DNA of 64,000 bases from Clostridium nigeriense. GTDB lineage: Bacteria; Bacillota; Clostridia; Clostridiales; Clostridiaceae. Below are positions 26,171 through 34,113 of the stretch, in pieces. The stretch is taken from assembly GCF_900086595.1 (NCBI RefSeq), contig NZ_LT575472.1:3093124-3157123 (forward strand), written 5' to 3'. The notes beneath the pieces are model-generated. The model did not search any database. It saw only the letters and a program-made list of their open reading frames with translations, and was not told the origin of the DNA. A program made the translations under genes and the position numbers. Position 1 is the stretch's first letter. Each line of letters starts with the position of its first letter.

Positions 26171-26199
26171 ATTATAACTTTACATTGCCCCTTTGTAAA
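26171..26199 (-). promoter_or_regulatory. Promoter of the gltX leader
   Basis: TTTACA (26194-26199) and TATAAT (26171-26176), spacer 17 bp. It begins 18 bp after the hepT stop, so it is separate from the toxin-antitoxin operon. Confidence 0.75.
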
Positions 26200-26216
26200 T
26201 AATTTATGCTTTTCTT

Positions 26217-26624
26217 TTATATTAATTTATTCATATAATATATCAACTCTTGAAAATCATTTAGATGCTTTTCAATTATCATTTGAACAATTTTTATTTC
26301 AATTTTTTTATAGTCATGTACGGCTATATTTCTAAAACCAACCATGGCTTTTAAATTTTTAGTTAATTTGTCATCTATTAAATTATTTTTATTTAATACT
26401 TCAAAACCATCTCTACTACTTTGTGGAACTCCTAATTTTTTCTCTGAAATAACATGCATAGCTAAGTCAATAGAAGCTTCACACGCTCTTTGAATATTTA
26501 GTACTATAGAATCTTGTTTTGTATAATCATTTAAATTTTCTGGATTGTTATCATAAACTTCCTTTATTCTATTTATACATCTTTCTATAGTATCTACTTT
26601 GTTTAAAATTACATCACTTGCCAT
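26217..26624 (-). CDS. hepT: HepT-like HEPN toxin
   Basis: A 135-aa helical protein of the HepT (DUF86) family. MVGFRNIAVHDYKK contains the RxxxxHxY motif of the RNase active site, including the Tyr that the partner AMPylates in characterised systems. It overlaps the upstream nucleotidyltransferase gene by 11 bp. The pair is a type VII toxin-antitoxin. There is no gene between it and the gltX promoter. Confidence 0.88.
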   Translation of the reverse strand: MASDVILNKVDTIERCINRIKEVYDNNPENLNDYTKQDSIVLNIQRACEASIDLAMHVISEKKLGVPQSSRDGFEVLNKNNLIDDKLTKNLKAMVGFRNIAVHDYKKIEIKIVQMIIEKHLNDFQELIYYMNKLI

Positions 26625-27015
26625 AGATATAACCTCTTTCTTTTATCTTTTTAATAATACATTTTCTCTCATCATTAAATAAAACATATTCTTTAAAAGC
26701 ACGCATCTCAAAAAACATTCTTTCTTTGTCATCTGAACAATAAATAACTTTTCCATTTCCTACGATTTGAGCTTTAAATACTGTTGATGACTTTGAAATA
26801 TCAATTAAATCTACTTCTCTTTTAAAAATATCAGCAAGTTCTTGTGCTTTCATAAACACATCATATTCATCAATATCTTCCTTAGATAAAAATGCAATAT
26901 CAATGTCACTATCTTCTCTTAACTCGTTTCTACTTGCAGATCCAAATAAATATATAATAATGGGATTATATTCTAATAACAGTTGAATAGCTTCCCTTAA
27001 CTTATCTTCAAACAT
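26614..27015 (-). CDS. mntA: MntA-like minimal nucleotidyltransferase antitoxin
   Basis: A 133-aa DNA polymerase-beta-fold nucleotidyltransferase. LFGSASRNELREDSDIDIAF shows the GSx(10)DxD signature. Such proteins inactivate HepT by adding AMP to the tyrosine beside its active-site His. The two genes overlap by 11 bp, with this antitoxin first. Clear TA pair; activity in phage defence or stabilisation of the locus is known for relatives. Confidence 0.87.
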   Translation of the reverse strand: MFEDKLREAIQLLLEYNPIIIYLFGSASRNELREDSDIDIAFLSKEDIDEYDVFMKAQELADIFKREVDLIDISKSSTVFKAQIVGNGKVIYCSDDKERMFFEMRAFKEYVLFNDERKCIIKKIKERGYIYGK

Positions 27016-27125
27016 TATTTCACCTCAATTAAAGTATTGTCCACTTTAATGTAATTATAACACTTTCAACAATGATTTATACTATAAATTTTCTTTTTCA
27101 TAGTCAAAATAAACCAAAATACATA

Positions 27126-27677
27126 TTAATTGAAAATATTCACCATTTGAACTTCATCTCTATAAGTACCATCTTTAAGCTTAAAGGCTCTTGGTTGAAT
27201 TCCCACTTTTTTAAATCCACATTTTTCATATAAATGTATTGCTCTTAGATTATCTTCAAATACCCCTAATTCAACTTGTTCAAAACCATTCTTCTTAGCC
27301 TGTTCTAATGCAATATCTAATATATATTTTCCAAGTCCCTGATTACAATATTCCTTCAAAATAGAAATTCCAAAATATGCTCTATGACGATATTTCATGT
27401 GATTTCTAATTTTAGTAACCCCTGCATCTCCTATTATTTTTCCATCTAAAAAAGCAGTAACTGTAAAATCCTTCTCATCCTTTTCAGTAGAAACTAACCT
27501 TTCTTTCATTCCTTCTATATCTAAACTTATTTCTTCCGGATATCTTGCCATAAAATATGATTCACAAGAAGTAATATAACGATGATTACAAATCATCTCT
27601 GCATCTTTTTCTGTTGCACTTTGAAGTAATACTTTTTGTCCGTTTTTTAATATAATTTCTTTCTTATCAATAATCAT
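27126..27677 (-). CDS. GNAT family N-acetyltransferase
   Basis: A 183-aa acetyltransferase. The acetyl-CoA-binding motif A is the ILKEYCNQGLGKYILDIALE stretch (QGLGK), followed by ELGVFEDNLRAIHLYEKCGFKKVG, the typical motif B. It resembles RimJ/RimL-type or SpeG-like proteins, substrate unknown. It is transcribed alone, upstream of mntA and separated by 110 bp. Confidence 0.85.
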   Translation of the reverse strand: MIIDKKEIILKNGQKVLLQSATEKDAEMICNHRYITSCESYFMARYPEEISLDIEGMKERLVSTEKDEKDFTVTAFLDGKIIGDAGVTKIRNHMKYRHRAYFGISILKEYCNQGLGKYILDIALEQAKKNGFEQVELGVFEDNLRAIHLYEKCGFKKVGIQPRAFKLKDGTYRDEVQMVNIFN

Positions 27678-27741
27678 GGTTTTTACCCCCTCCCCCTTTT
27701 TCTATTAGTTAATTAATTTAACTTTAAGATTACGAACTACA

Positions 27742-27935
27742 TTAAACCCACTTTTTTATTTTATCTTCAAAATAACTACCTATTTTAACCACTTCGTTCA
27801 TAACAATTCCAATACTATCTCAATTTAGAAACCAATTATCCTTTGAAATTCCTCTTCTATCTACTATAGGTGAAATATAAAAATGTATATTTGAAGAAAA
27901 AACTGATTTATAAGTTAATACAGCGGTTCATAAGG
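27742..27935 (-). pseudogene. Decayed gene, C-terminal part, unknown family
   Basis: Translation gives IHFYISPIVDRRGISKDNWF, a stop, then DSIGIVMNEVVKIGSYFEDK and IKKWV to a final stop. One in-frame TGA interrupts it. No family is recognised. Confidence 0.35.
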
Positions 27936-27975
27936 CTTCACCGAATCACCATCAGCCAGACTTAGCTTATAATAA

Positions 27976-28265
27976 TTATTTAATTGAAATAAATAAACCA
28001 CACTCTTTTTCAATATTGATTACTCCATGTTTTTTTCTTATCTCTTCAAAATAATCAAATAATCCATCAATATCCTTTTCTGAATAACTTGCTATAGATA
28101 TTGTGGATTTCATCCAGTCTTAAGCACACGTTTCACTTCATATAATGCCTTTTGCAAGTCAGGAATATGGTAAAGCATATGATTAGCAATAATAACATCA
28201 AAAGTTTCATCTGGAAAGTTAATATCTTGTATATCAATTTGTTGAAATGAAACATTATTGTACAT
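27976..28265 (-). pseudogene. Decayed class I SAM-dependent methyltransferase
   Basis: An uninterrupted stretch reads VSFQQIDIQDINFPDETFDV, then IIANHMLYHIPDLQKALYEV and KRVLKTG, the typical middle of a Rossmann-fold methyltransferase (Methyltransf_11). After VLKTG the frame shifts, and SIASYSEKDIDGLFDYFEEI continues to a stop. The N-terminal SAM-binding glycine motif is missing. Confidence 0.7.
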
Positions 28266-28331
28266 CCTAGTTTTTGTCCACATAAGGATGGCTTAAGCAC
28301 AACTCCAACTAGAAAATTTCTATTACTTAAA

Positions 28332-28480
28332 TTACTTTATTTTGATTATTTTCTCTTCTATTTCATTTATATTTAAATCATAATCTTTATCCGAAAAATG
28401 TCCTTCGTATACCCCCATATTTTTTTCATAAGTTATATTAATTTCAGCTACTTCAATTTTCTTTCCTCCACCTTCTCAAA
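28332..28480 (-). pseudogene. C-terminal gene remnant, unknown family
   Basis: An open frame without start: GGGKKIEVAEINITYEKNMG, then VYEGHFSDKDYDLNINEIEE and KIIKIK to a stop. It looks like the end of a protein with beta-strand content; no family recognised. Confidence 0.35.
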
Positions 28481-28514
28481 TATTTTTAATCTAATATTTG
28501 ATTGATAATTATTT

Positions 28515-28589
28515 TATGAAAAGAAAGATAACATACCTAAAAATATAAATACAAAGCCCACTATATTTCTAATAAAAGATAAAAACTTT
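28515..28589 (-). pseudogene. Remnant of a small membrane peptide
   Basis: The frame FLSFIRNIVGFVFIFLGMLS ends in FFS and a stop. It closely resembles the membrane segment of the 35-aa protein at 29702-29809 (RRRVGFVFIFVGSLYFF), pointing to a duplicated gene. No start codon or ribosome-binding site is visible here. Confidence 0.45.
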
Positions 28590-28595
28590 AACTCT

Positions 28596-29120
28596 TTATT
28601 GCAAATTTATCCAATAACGCTCTATAACATCACCATCTACTTCAATATATTTTTCAAATAATCCTCCATTAGCAATTATGGTTCTTTTACTTCCCATATT
28701 GTCCTTATTACAAGTTACAAGTATCTTCTCTAATCCACAACTTTTACAATTTATAATAACTTGTCTAAGCATTTCTTTTGCATAACCTTTTTTTCTTTCA
28801 CATGGTCGAACAGAATATCCTATATGCCCTCCCCATGTACTAAGTATAGGATGATTAATATGATGCCTAAAATTAATCATTCCCACAATTTTATTATCCG
28901 CCATTCTTACTGCTATATAGGCATTAGAACTAACCTTGTCCGATGGAACAGTTTTACTATTTTCCCTTAACTCATTTTCATTAATCCACTCTTCAGCTGT
29001 AGAGCATTCTCCTAAATTTCCACATCCAGCCATATTATCTCCAGATTTTAAAAACTCTTTTTTATATTCCATAATATCATTAGAATATTCTAAAGTTGGT
29101 TTTATTAATTTTATTTCCAT
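28596..29120 (-). CDS. GNAT family N-acetyltransferase
   Basis: A 174-aa acetyltransferase. IGYSVRPCERKKGYAKEML carries the R/Q-x-x-G-x-G/A acetyl-CoA motif and ILVTCNKDNMGSKRTIIANG the following motif. A GGAGGTATTTGAG-like site precedes the ATG. It follows another GNAT gene by 39 bp in one probable operon. Substrate unknown; streptothricin or small-molecule acetylation is possible. Confidence 0.82.
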   Translation of the reverse strand: MEIKLIKPTLEYSNDIMEYKKEFLKSGDNMAGCGNLGECSTAEEWINENELRENSKTVPSDKVSSNAYIAVRMADNKIVGMINFRHHINHPILSTWGGHIGYSVRPCERKKGYAKEMLRQVIINCKSCGLEKILVTCNKDNMGSKRTIIANGGLFEKYIEVDGDVIERYWINLQ

Positions 29121-29159
29121 TTCTCAAATACCTCCTAAGCCTATATTCATTATATAAAA

Positions 29160-29705
29160 TCAAAAATTTTTTTCATATTCATTTTTAGAAATACTGTAAT
29201 ATAGCACATTAACTTCTATATTATCTAATCTTTCTAACCTTTCTTTTTTTGTAAATTTATATTTGAAACCACATTTTTCATTAACCCTTTTAGAGTTATT
29301 ATTAAAATCATAATGACCACACCAAATCAAATCCAACTTCATTTGAGTAAACCCATAATTAACCAATGCATTTACTGCTTCTGGAATATACTCTTTTCCC
29401 CAATATTTAGGATTGAGAACATATCCAATTTCTCTTTGTTCTAAATCTTTCAAAGAAACATCTGGTTTTCTCTTATGTAATCCTATCCCTCCAATTACTT
29501 TACCTTCTTCCTTTAAAACTATTGCATATGAATCATTGCACCTTATAAACCTCTTTATTATTTCTTTACTTTCATCTTCTGATTTATGCGGTTTCCATCC
29601 AGCGCTTGGACCAACTAATTTGCTTTGAGCATATTCATATAAATCACTACTATCACTAATATTCCAAGGCCTTATAACTAACCTATCAGTAATTGTCTCT
29701 TTCAT
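29160..29705 (-). CDS. GNAT family N-acetyltransferase (RimJ/RimL type)
   Basis: A 181-aa acetyltransferase. It begins with TDRLVIRPWNISDSSDLYEY, the start typical of RimJ/RimL proteins that modify N-terminal or small-molecule amines, and has GYVLNPKYWGKEYIPEAV and WCGHYDFNNNSKRVNEKCG motifs. Its ATG overlaps the stop of a 35-aa gene (ATGA), so the two are translationally coupled, and a second GNAT follows. Confidence 0.85.
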   Translation of the reverse strand: MKETITDRLVIRPWNISDSSDLYEYAQSKLVGPSAGWKPHKSEDESKEIIKRFIRCNDSYAIVLKEEGKVIGGIGLHKRKPDVSLKDLEQREIGYVLNPKYWGKEYIPEAVNALVNYGFTQMKLDLIWCGHYDFNNNSKRVNEKCGFKYKFTKKERLERLDNIEVNVLYYSISKNEYEKNF

Positions 29706-29809
29706 TTTATTCCCCCTTTTATTCCTTTCTTCTTATTGAAAAAATATAAACTTCCTACAAAAATAAATACAAAACCTACTCTTCTTCTAATAATTGATAA
29801 ACCATCCAT
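29702..29809 (-). CDS. Small single-pass membrane protein coupled to GNAT
   Basis: A 35-aa protein: MDGLSIIRRRVGFVFIFVGS then LYFFNKKKGIKGGIK. One hydrophobic helix is framed by positive charges. A TTGAGGGAA site precedes the ATG and its TGA overlaps the next start in an ATGA junction. A similar broken peptide follows the second GNAT gene. Function unknown. Confidence 0.6.
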   Translation of the reverse strand: MDGLSIIRRRVGFVFIFVGSLYFFNKKKGIKGGIK

Positions 29810-29917
29810 TCAATATTCCCTCAAATATACCACTTAAGCCTATTAGTTTTTTATTGAAATTATAACATATATTGTCATAAGTATTATAATATTATATTAT
29901 AAAAAAGAAATCTATAA

Positions 29918-30124
29918 TCATCTTCTATAATCATAGATTTCTTTTTTTACATTTAACTTAACCCCATTAATTTTTATGACTTCATCACTTAACCACTCTA
30001 AATCTGCTTTTTTGCAATTATATTGCCAATAAATATTTTTAATTTCACCATTTCTGTTTTTCTCATATACTCTTCCCTCCACTATACCTACTCTTTGATG
30101 TACAATAGGATTAAAATTATTCAT
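29918..30124 (-). CDS. DUF5412-like protein
   Basis: A 68-aa protein (or 69 if the GTG at 30127 is used). The pattern RNGEIKNIYWQYNCKKADLE followed by WLSDEVIKING and a YDYR end is the C-terminal signature of DUF5412 proteins. Family members usually have an N-terminal anchor of 50-60 residues that is absent here. Its start overlaps the end of the lipoprotein gene by 8 bp. Function unknown. Confidence 0.6.
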   Translation of the reverse strand: MNNFNPIVHQRVGIVEGRVYEKNRNGEIKNIYWQYNCKKADLEWLSDEVIKINGVKLNVKKEIYDYRR

Positions 30125-30500
30125 CACTTAAGATAAACTCTAAACTTCCTGAAAAATCTTTTTCTATGGAAATTTTATAAACCTTATTTTTATTATTGGA
30201 AAAATCTGCATTAAATTTTTGGCTCATAATTTCATTACCATAGGTATCAATAACATTTAGGCTAAACTCATCACTTTCCATATATATTTTAAATTCATCT
30301 CCAGCTTCTATAAAACTATTATCAGCATTAGAAACACCCCCTGAACTATGTTTTTTGTGAAATCCAATACTCTTAAAATTTTCTCCACTATTATTAGTAA
30401 TTAACAAATTGTAAGACTCATTCTTTATAGAACATCCTACAATAAGAATTGATAATAAAATTACTAAGCTGAAAAATATGTTATTAATTTTTCTTTTCAT
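30117..30500 (-). CDS. Small lipoprotein
   Basis: A 127-aa secreted protein with a lipoprotein signal peptide: MKRKINNIFFSLVILLSILI followed by VGC, the lipobox cysteine at residue 23. The mature part (LITNNSGENFKSIGFHKKHS and following) is a beta-rich domain similar to the ones found with DUF5412 proteins. It overlaps that gene, so they form one operon. Function unknown. Confidence 0.75.
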   Translation of the reverse strand: MKRKINNIFFSLVILLSILIVGCSIKNESYNLLITNNSGENFKSIGFHKKHSSGGVSNADNSFIEAGDEFKIYMESDEFSLNVIDTYGNEIMSQKFNADFSNNKNKVYKISIEKDFSGSLEFILSDE

Positions 30501-30569
30501 AAATTATTCACCCCTAATATATTAATATTTTCTTTTAATGTGTACTATAATAAATAAAGGCTTTTATTT

Positions 30570-30597
30570 AAATAGGCTGTCCTTAGACAGCCTATTT
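30570..30597 (-). terminator. Terminator of the DUF4173 operon
   Basis: Perfect 12-bp stem AAATAGGCTGTC with GACAGCCTATTT, CTTA loop. It lies directly after the stop at 30600. Confidence 0.85.
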
Positions 30598-30599
30598 TT

Positions 30600-32453
30600 T
30601 TACTTCAATATATTTTCATTCATATAGTTATACTCATACCAATGCTCAGTTAACACTCTTTTATTAGCCCAAATATTATAATATTCACTACTCACTAAAC
30701 CATTTTTTCTTCCTTCACTAAGAGCTTCTTTTGCATCTAAGGAAAGAGTTGATAAATACCATAAATCTATTTCTGCTCTTTTTTCTATTAGCTTTATATT
30801 TTCTTTTGCTATGAAATTATCTATATTCATGTAATTTAATCCTATATAAATTGCCATAGCTGTAATTATAATAGGCTTAAATAAAACTTTTTCTCTCCAT
30901 ATAAAAACAAGAAGTAGTATTAGTGATACACATAGGAATAAGGTGAAAGCTTGAACTAATATTCTAAGTCTTGTATATCCAAATTCACCAATATATAAAT
31001 TCATTTTATATATTGCAGATACCCCCATGTTTAAAGTTAAAATAGTAATTATACTATACATAGTATTTAAAATATTATTAGATTTTAAAGTCTTTATTTC
31101 TGTTTTTAATTTAATTGTCATTATAGTAACTAAATTTATAAATACTAAAAATACTAATTGAAAGAATCCTTTTCTTGCATACTCTGAAAAACTAAATCCT
31201 ACTGGCAAAGTTTTATTTAAGTATAGATAGGATACTTGAATTTTTGTAAATACTAAATACACTAAGATTACTGACACCAATACTGTTATTATTGTTGTTG
31301 AATTAAAAGTCTTGTTAAGACTTTTATTATTTACCTTTATAACTTTAGTTGATGATAATCCATAATTTAATCCATAAATTAAAAACATAAGAATAATAGT
31401 TAATACAACTCTAATAATAAAATCATAGACATTCCTTATATTAATATAATCCCAAATATTTGATAAATAATAATTGAATACTTCATCTGCCCCTGAAAGT
31501 AACATTAATAAAACTATAATTAAAGGAACAGAAATAAACATACCTTTAATTACATATTTTATATATCCATTTTTCTTGTCTCCCTCTATATTCCCAAACC
31601 TTTCTTTAACTTCTACTGAAAGCTTTGAAGTGTTTTCTATAGATTGACCAACTATTAACTCTAAAAACGCCGTTATAAAAGTTGCTAGTTTAAATGGAAT
31701 TTTATCGTAAGTTAATAATAAAAATCCTGAAAATAAACTAATGGGAATAATCACTAAATTTAATGTTCTAAATAGCTCATTAGTAAAAATACCATAGGTT
31801 ATTGAAAGTACTAAGCTAGAAATCACAAAGAAAAATCCTAATATACTTCTATTTTTAATACCAACTATTTTAACAAAAGTTATAATAAGTAATAATATTA
31901 TAATTGGAACTGAAATTCCATAATAATTAAATACAAAAATAGAAAATAATGCTCCTATAATTAATGATAAAGCTATAAGACTTATAGCCTTATTATTATT
32001 CATTTTTTCTTTTTCAAATTCTATAAAAGAATTTTTAACTTGAAATTTATTACTCATATTATATGCCTTTGCTAAAGACTCTACAGCAAAAGATTTGTAA
32101 TTTAATGAACAGCACCTTCTTATTATCTTCCTTATTAACTCTTCTTCTACCTTATTTATATTAGATGTAAAAGTACAATCTTCAAATATTAAATCTTCAT
32201 TTAATATTTTAATTTCTGAATTACTTCCATCTATAAAAATTAAGTTTATATTATAATTCTCTACCTTAATACTTTTATCATCTTTTATTAATTTTGCTGC
32301 TCCAATTTCTATATTATCCTTAGTCCATCTCTCAATACACTTTTCTGTGGTTTCTCCATCTCTCATCGCAATAACTGGTAGTCTATTTTTTTCTCTATTT
32401 AATAAAAGAATCTTATCTCCTTTCATTAAAACTAAAGATACAGCATTGACCAT
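30600..32453 (-). CDS. DUF4173 membrane protein with an unusual soluble N terminus
   Basis: A 617-aa membrane protein with about 12-13 hydrophobic segments from residue 150 on, including the ISVPLIIVLLMLLSGADEVF stretch typical of DUF4173/DUF4153 proteins. The first 120 residues are soluble; MVNAVSLVLMKGDKILLLNR resembles the start of a Nudix domain, but the Nudix box is not present. It is the last gene after a DUF2975 and an XRE gene on the same strand, a grouping often seen in Firmicutes. Function unknown. Confidence 0.75.
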   Translation of the reverse strand: MVNAVSLVLMKGDKILLLNREKNRLPVIAMRDGETTEKCIERWTKDNIEIGAAKLIKDDKSIKVENYNINLIFIDGSNSEIKILNEDLIFEDCTFTSNINKVEEELIRKIIRRCCSLNYKSFAVESLAKAYNMSNKFQVKNSFIEFEKEKMNNNKAISLIALSLIIGALFSIFVFNYYGISVPIIILLLIITFVKIVGIKNRSILGFFFVISSLVLSITYGIFTNELFRTLNLVIIPISLFSGFLLLTYDKIPFKLATFITAFLELIVGQSIENTSKLSVEVKERFGNIEGDKKNGYIKYVIKGMFISVPLIIVLLMLLSGADEVFNYYLSNIWDYINIRNVYDFIIRVVLTIILMFLIYGLNYGLSSTKVIKVNNKSLNKTFNSTTIITVLVSVILVYLVFTKIQVSYLYLNKTLPVGFSFSEYARKGFFQLVFLVFINLVTIMTIKLKTEIKTLKSNNILNTMYSIITILTLNMGVSAIYKMNLYIGEFGYTRLRILVQAFTLFLCVSLILLLVFIWREKVLFKPIIITAMAIYIGLNYMNIDNFIAKENIKLIEKRAEIDLWYLSTLSLDAKEALSEGRKNGLVSSEYYNIWANKRVLTEHWYEYNYMNENILK

Positions 32454-32475
32454 ATTACACCTCCACTATATTTCA

Positions 32476-32682
32476 CTATTCATTTACATATTCTAATATA
32501 TCTCCTGGCTGACAATTAAGTTCTCTACAAATTGCCTCTAGAGTTGAAAATCTTATTGCTTTTGCTTTATTATTTTTTAATATAGAAAGATTTGCATTAG
32601 TTATTCCTACTTTTTCAGCTAACTCATTTAATGAAATTTTTCTCTTAGCCATCATAACATCTAAATTTACAACTATCTTCAT
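32476..32682 (-). CDS. XRE/YozG-type transcription regulator
   Basis: A 68-aa single helix-turn-helix protein: ISLNELAEKVGITNANLSIL is the HTH and LEAICRELNCQPGDILEYV the usual YozG/Cro-type end. It sits 13 bp after the DUF2975 gene and before the DUF4173 gene, where such regulators control their own operon. Confidence 0.88.
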   Translation of the reverse strand: MKIVVNLDVMMAKRKISLNELAEKVGITNANLSILKNNKAKAIRFSTLEAICRELNCQPGDILEYVNE

Positions 32683-32695
32683 GTTATTCTCCTTA

Positions 32696-33190
32696 TCATA
32701 TAGTTAAATCATTTTCTTCTTTAAAGGATACAGCTCTATCAAATACCTTAGCTAAAATATATATAAAGGCAGATGCAAACAAGAAAATAAACACTTCCAT
32801 ATCTGTATGAATTCCCATATTATCTACATAAATAAACTTAAATGCTTTAAAATTAGAATTTAAAACTAAATTTAATAAATAACACATAGATATTATTAAG
32901 CATGATATAGATATCTTCTTAAAAGCTACTGCATTAGATCTAACAAATGGATCTCCTTTAATTAAAGTATTAATTATTCCTTTTAACTTAAAAACTATAT
33001 AAAATAAATTTCCAATTCCTACTACTAACAGTATCGTTATTAGCCCTTTATCAATTATTATATCTTGTATTCCTCTTTTAATAAAAGTGTCATAGACAAG
33101 TATCACTGTAAGAATTATCCCAAAAATAATACTAATATTAAGAATAATTGATAATATCTTAGATAACTTTTTCTCATCCTTTAGTTCCAT
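32696..33190 (-). CDS. DUF2975 membrane protein
   Basis: A 164-aa protein with four predicted membrane helices (residues about 12-32, 45-67, 92-112 and 130-150). The size and its position directly upstream of a YozG-type regulator identify the DUF2975 family. Function unknown; a GGAGGGAG-type site precedes the start. Confidence 0.82.
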   Translation of the reverse strand: MELKDEKKLSKILSIILNISIIFGIILTVILVYDTFIKRGIQDIIIDKGLITILLVVGIGNLFYIVFKLKGIINTLIKGDPFVRSNAVAFKKISISCLIISMCYLLNLVLNSNFKAFKFIYVDNMGIHTDMEVFIFLFASAFIYILAKVFDRAVSFKEENDLTI

Positions 33191-33285
33191 AAACTCCCTC
33201 CTATCATTTAATTATATATTATCATTCAATTTAATCTTTTTCAAGATATTTTTATCGAAAAACAATATATTTTTATTGAAATATT

Positions 33286-33318
33286 AAAATACCATAGAGA
33301 AAATCTCTATGGTATTTT
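33286..33318 (-). terminator. Terminator of the osmolyte transporter operon
   Basis: AAAATACCATAGAGA pairs with TCTCTATGGTATTTT, three-base loop, just after the ATPase gene stop. Confidence 0.85.
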
Positions 33319-33319
33319 A

Positions 33320-34102
33320 TCAATTAGCATTACTATATTTACATTCCTCTTCTTCAGATAGGTTACAAAATTTTCTCTCCCTTGAAACCAAAGCTTTTAC
33401 AAAATCAGTATTAGGATTTTTTAGCATCTCTTTAGGAGATGAATATTGCTCTATTTTTCCCTCATTCATAACAAGAACTTTCGTTCCTAATTTAACTGCC
33501 TCTGCAATATCATGAGTAACAAATACTATTGTTATTCCTGTTCTATTATGAATATCTAAAATTTCTTCTTGAAGCTGACCTCTTGTAATTTCATCTACTG
33601 CTCCAAAAGGTTCATCCATTAATAGAATATCAGGGGATGCAGCTAAAGCTCTTGCAATTCCTACTCTTTGTTGTTGCCCACCAGACAACTCATCTGGGTA
33701 TCTTTCAAGCATATCTTCTTCTAAACCCACTATAGATATCCATTTCTTAACAGCTTCCTTAGTTTTTTCTTTATTTTTCTTATTTAATAAATTAGGAACG
33801 TAAGAAATATTTTCTTCAATAGTCATATGTGGAAATAAAACTCCTCCTTGAATTGCATACCCTATATTTCTTCGGAGATCTATTATATTTTCTTCATTTA
33901 TATTTCTATTTTTAATAAATATATTTCCATACTCAGGCTCGATTAATCCATTAATCATCTTCAATATTGTAGTTTTCCCACATCCTGAACTACCTATAAT
34001 AGTAAGAAACTCTCCCTTTTCAATAGATAAATTAAAATTTTCTATTATAGTTTTTTCTCCATAGCTCTTCTTGACATCATCAAATCTAATTATCTCTTCC
34101 AT
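33320..34102 (-). CDS. opuFA: Osmolyte ABC importer, ATPase subunit
   Basis: A 260-aa ATPase. Walker A is GSSGCGKTT, the signature LSGGQQQRVGIARAL and Walker B ILLMDEPFGAVD. It lacks the C-terminal CBS pair of OpuAA/OpuCA, which explains the short length. It follows the permease-binding protein fusion by 11 bp. Similar two-gene systems (OpuF type) import glycine betaine, carnitine or choline-like osmoprotectants; exact substrate not known. Confidence 0.85.
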   Translation of the reverse strand: MEEIIRFDDVKKSYGEKTIIENFNLSIEKGEFLTIIGSSGCGKTTILKMINGLIEPEYGNIFIKNRNINEENIIDLRRNIGYAIQGGVLFPHMTIEENISYVPNLLNKKNKEKTKEAVKKWISIVGLEEDMLERYPDELSGGQQQRVGIARALAASPDILLMDEPFGAVDEITRGQLQEEILDIHNRTGITIVFVTHDIAEAVKLGTKVLVMNEGKIEQYSSPKEMLKNPNTDFVKALVSRERKFCNLSEEEECKYSNAN

Positions 34103-34113
34103 CTCATAACCTC

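Larger units (their letters stand above)
27678..28595. other. Block of decayed genes between GNAT genes
   Basis: About 900 bp without an intact gene. It contains four recognisable coding remnants, listed separately, all on the minus strand, with stops and frameshifts between them. Confidence 0.6.
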
